Assembly (NCBI GenBank): GCA_012518035.1
Contig: JAAYTL010000015.1
Coordinates: 1-42,027 of the forward strand
Reading direction: 5' to 3'
DNA from: Tissierellia bacterium
Lineage (GTDB): Bacteria > Bacillota > Clostridia > Tissierellales > Tissierellaceae
DNA: 42,027 nucleotides
Shown: positions 40,912 to 42,027 of the stretch, in pieces
Layout: each line of letters opens with the position of its first letter
Position numbering within the stretch: the first letter of the stretch is position 1
Made by a program: the position numbers and the translations under genes
Notes under the pieces: generated by a model
Told to the model about the DNA's origin: nothing
Seen by the model: the letters and a program-made list of their open reading frames with translations, nothing else
Databases searched by the model: none

Positions 40912-41727
40912 ATGTCATATAAATTGGTGGCTATAGATATGGATGGGACCTTATTAAACAGCAAGGGCCTTGTAAGCGACAGAACTAGACAAGCCATCCA
41001 TGAAGCAAGTAAGAAAGGTGTCTATATAGTACTAGCCACTGGAAGGATTTTAAAATCAGCTATCAACCATTCCTTGAGGTTAAAGATTAATAAACCAATA
41101 ATCTCATGTAATGGTGGTATAATTGTTGATGAAAATAGAAGGATAATATATGAAAGGCCTATAAAGGCAAGAGCTGTAGAAGAAGTTGCCAATCTTGGCT
41201 TTAAGAATAATATTTATTATCATTTTTATGATGAGGATAGTTTTTATTCCACTGTTTATATTGAAGAGGTATTAAACTTTTACAATAGTGCAGAATCGAA
41301 GAAAGATGGTAGTGAAGTCAAGATTAATATTTTTGAGGATATCAAGGAAGTAATAAATAATAAGATAAATGTATATAAGTTCTTGTTTCTAGACGATGAT
41401 AAAGAAAAACTGGATAGTTTAAGGTCTAGACTAGAGTCTATAGAGGACATTAGTGTGTGCAGTTCCTGGGGAAATAATGTAGAAGTAATGGATAAGGAGG
41501 TTTCCAAGGGAACCAGTTTAGAATACCTCTGTAATAAATTGAAGATACCTGCTGAACAGGTTATTGCTATTGGTGACAATGAAAATGATATATCCATGAT
41601 AAAGTATGCTGGCCTAGGTGTAGCCATGGATAATGGAGTTGAAAGTATAAAGTCGGTTTCAGATATAATTACTGAAAGCAATGATGAAGATGGTGTGGCA
41701 AAAGTCATTGAAAAATATATTTTATAG
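40912..41727 (+). CDS. Cof-type HAD hydrolase (HAD-IIB sugar/nucleotide phosphatase)
   Basis: 271 residues; ATG sits behind a near-perfect AAAGGAGG. Motif I AIDMDGTLLNS has nucleophile Asp9 and acid/base Asp11, motif II is LATGR, the motif III Lys is in SKGTSLEYL, and motif IV is IGDNENDISMIKYAGLGVAM. The IIB cap domain fills about residues 85-190. These cytoplasmic phosphatases act on sugar phosphates, pyridoxal phosphate or flavin nucleotides; the substrate is not readable from sequence. The TrmL-like gene follows 16 bp later. Confidence 0.95.
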   Translation: MSYKLVAIDMDGTLLNSKGLVSDRTRQAIHEASKKGVYIVLATGRILKSAINHSLRLKINKPIISCNGGIIVDENRRIIYERPIKARAVEEVANLGFKNNIYYHFYDEDSFYSTVYIEEVLNFYNSAESKKDGSEVKINIFEDIKEVINNKINVYKFLFLDDDKEKLDSLRSRLESIEDISVCSSWGNNVEVMDKEVSKGTSLEYLCNKLKIPAEQVIAIGDNENDISMIKYAGLGVAMDNGVESIKSVSDIITESNDEDGVAKVIEKYIL

Positions 41728-41743
41728 GCGGGGATGAAAGACA

Positions 41744-42027
41744 TTGAGTTTAAATATAGTATTAGTTGAGCCTGAAATACCGCAGAATACAGGCAATATT
41801 GCTAGAACCTGTGCCTTAACCAATACTAGCTTGCATCTAATAAGACCTTTAGGATTTTCGGTTACTGACAAAAACCTAAAAAGGGCTGGATTGGATTATT
41901 GGCACCTAGTTGATGTGCATTATTATGATAACTTTGATGAATTGTTACAGAAATATCCTGATGGATATTTTTATTACGCAACTACTAAGGCAACAAAGAA
42001 GTATTCCGACATTGAGTATAAGGATAA
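41744..42027 (+). CDS. trmL: tRNA 2'-O-methyltransferase TrmL-like (SpoU/SPOUT family), 3' end cut by window
   Basis: The frame starts at TTG 41744, the only start after an in-frame stop at 41735, with GGCGGGG upstream. It is open to the window edge, giving about 94 residues. The N-terminus SLNIVLVEPEIPQNTGNIAR, then TCALTNTSLHLIRPLGFSV, KRAGLDYWHLV and YYATTKATKKYSDI are diagnostic of TrmL/CspR (full length about 155), which methylates the wobble ribose of tRNA-Leu. The C-terminal knot with the AdoMet-binding GSE and PLN-like loops lies outside the window. Confidence 0.92.
   Translation, partial: MSLNIVLVEPEIPQNTGNIARTCALTNTSLHLIRPLGFSVTDKNLKRAGLDYWHLVDVHYYDNFDELLQKYPDGYFYYATTKATKKYSDIEYKD

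Noticed and set aside
41280..41744. 154-codon open frame on the minus strand
   Set aside because: Antisense to the Cof-type gene, whose motifs are complete; Ser/Leu-rich shadow frame without a family signature.
1..42027. CRISPR arrays, transposons, phage genes, integrase attachment sites
   Set aside because: No regularly spaced repeats, transposase or integrase motifs, or phage structural genes were seen; the single tRNA gene shows no repeated 3' end nearby.

Overview
The window is AT-rich, densely coded DNA from an anaerobic, low-GC Gram-positive bacterium. Shine-Dalgarno sites are strong, TTG/GTG starts are frequent, lipoproteins carry a lipobox Cys, and U-tract hairpin terminators follow many transcription units. 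Gene content (a GerMN-domain lipoprotein suggesting a spore former, RodA, an LTA-synthase-like enzyme, cobalamin-dependent QueG, DegV, DUF503) fits a Tissierellales/Clostridia-type organism. That placement is inference. I see no phage, IS element, integrase or CRISPR array; this looks like chromosomal core and transport territory.

Layout. 1-800: 3' part of a DegV-family gene. 930-1090: a stand-alone tRNA-Lys(CTT) with its own promoter and terminator. 1090-1786: a 700-bp non-coding stretch with several promoter-like sites, one terminator, a region of strong RNA-fold potential and a dyad just before the next gene. 1787-9279: a peptide ABC transporter operon (binding lipoprotein, two permeases, two ATPases, then a 70-aa membrane protein). 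Two of its subunits are enlarged: the OppC-type permease carries a seven-repeat RCC1-like beta-propeller in its first extracellular loop, and the OppF-type ATPase carries about 140 residues of predicted coiled coil between Walker A and the Q-loop. This operon is the most unusual thing in the window.

9344-13308: a LolD/MacB-type ATPase with a 1080-aa FtsX-like permease. 13376-15259: a HAD-IB phosphatase and a GerMN lipoprotein. 15291-17330 (minus strand): a UvrD-like helicase followed by a 35-aa Gln/Arg/Glu/Lys mini-protein. 17466-26837 (plus strand): PAP2 phosphatase, two nitroreductase-family proteins, a CadA-type metal ATPase with a clear ArsR/SmtB-type operator, a TPR protein, methionine aminopeptidase, a hemolysin-III-family protein, a coupled DUF2089/membrane-protein pair, a cyclophilin lipoprotein and an MgtC-family protein. 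26890-28465 (minus strand): an SsuBC/TauBC-like ATPase and permease without a binding protein. Then come tdk (+) and rodA (-), convergent on one shared palindromic terminator.

30538-36124 forms a cobalamin-linked stretch: queG (a cobalamin-dependent enzyme), DUF503, nth, then a cobalamin riboswitch with a terminator controlling btuF-btuC-btuD, where BtuD has an extra C-terminal domain. 36254-38549 is an ABC ATPase with a poorly recognised membrane partner. 38670-40643 is an LtaS-like sulfatase-fold enzyme. The window ends with a Cof-type HAD hydrolase and the 5' part of a trmL-like gene cut by the edge.
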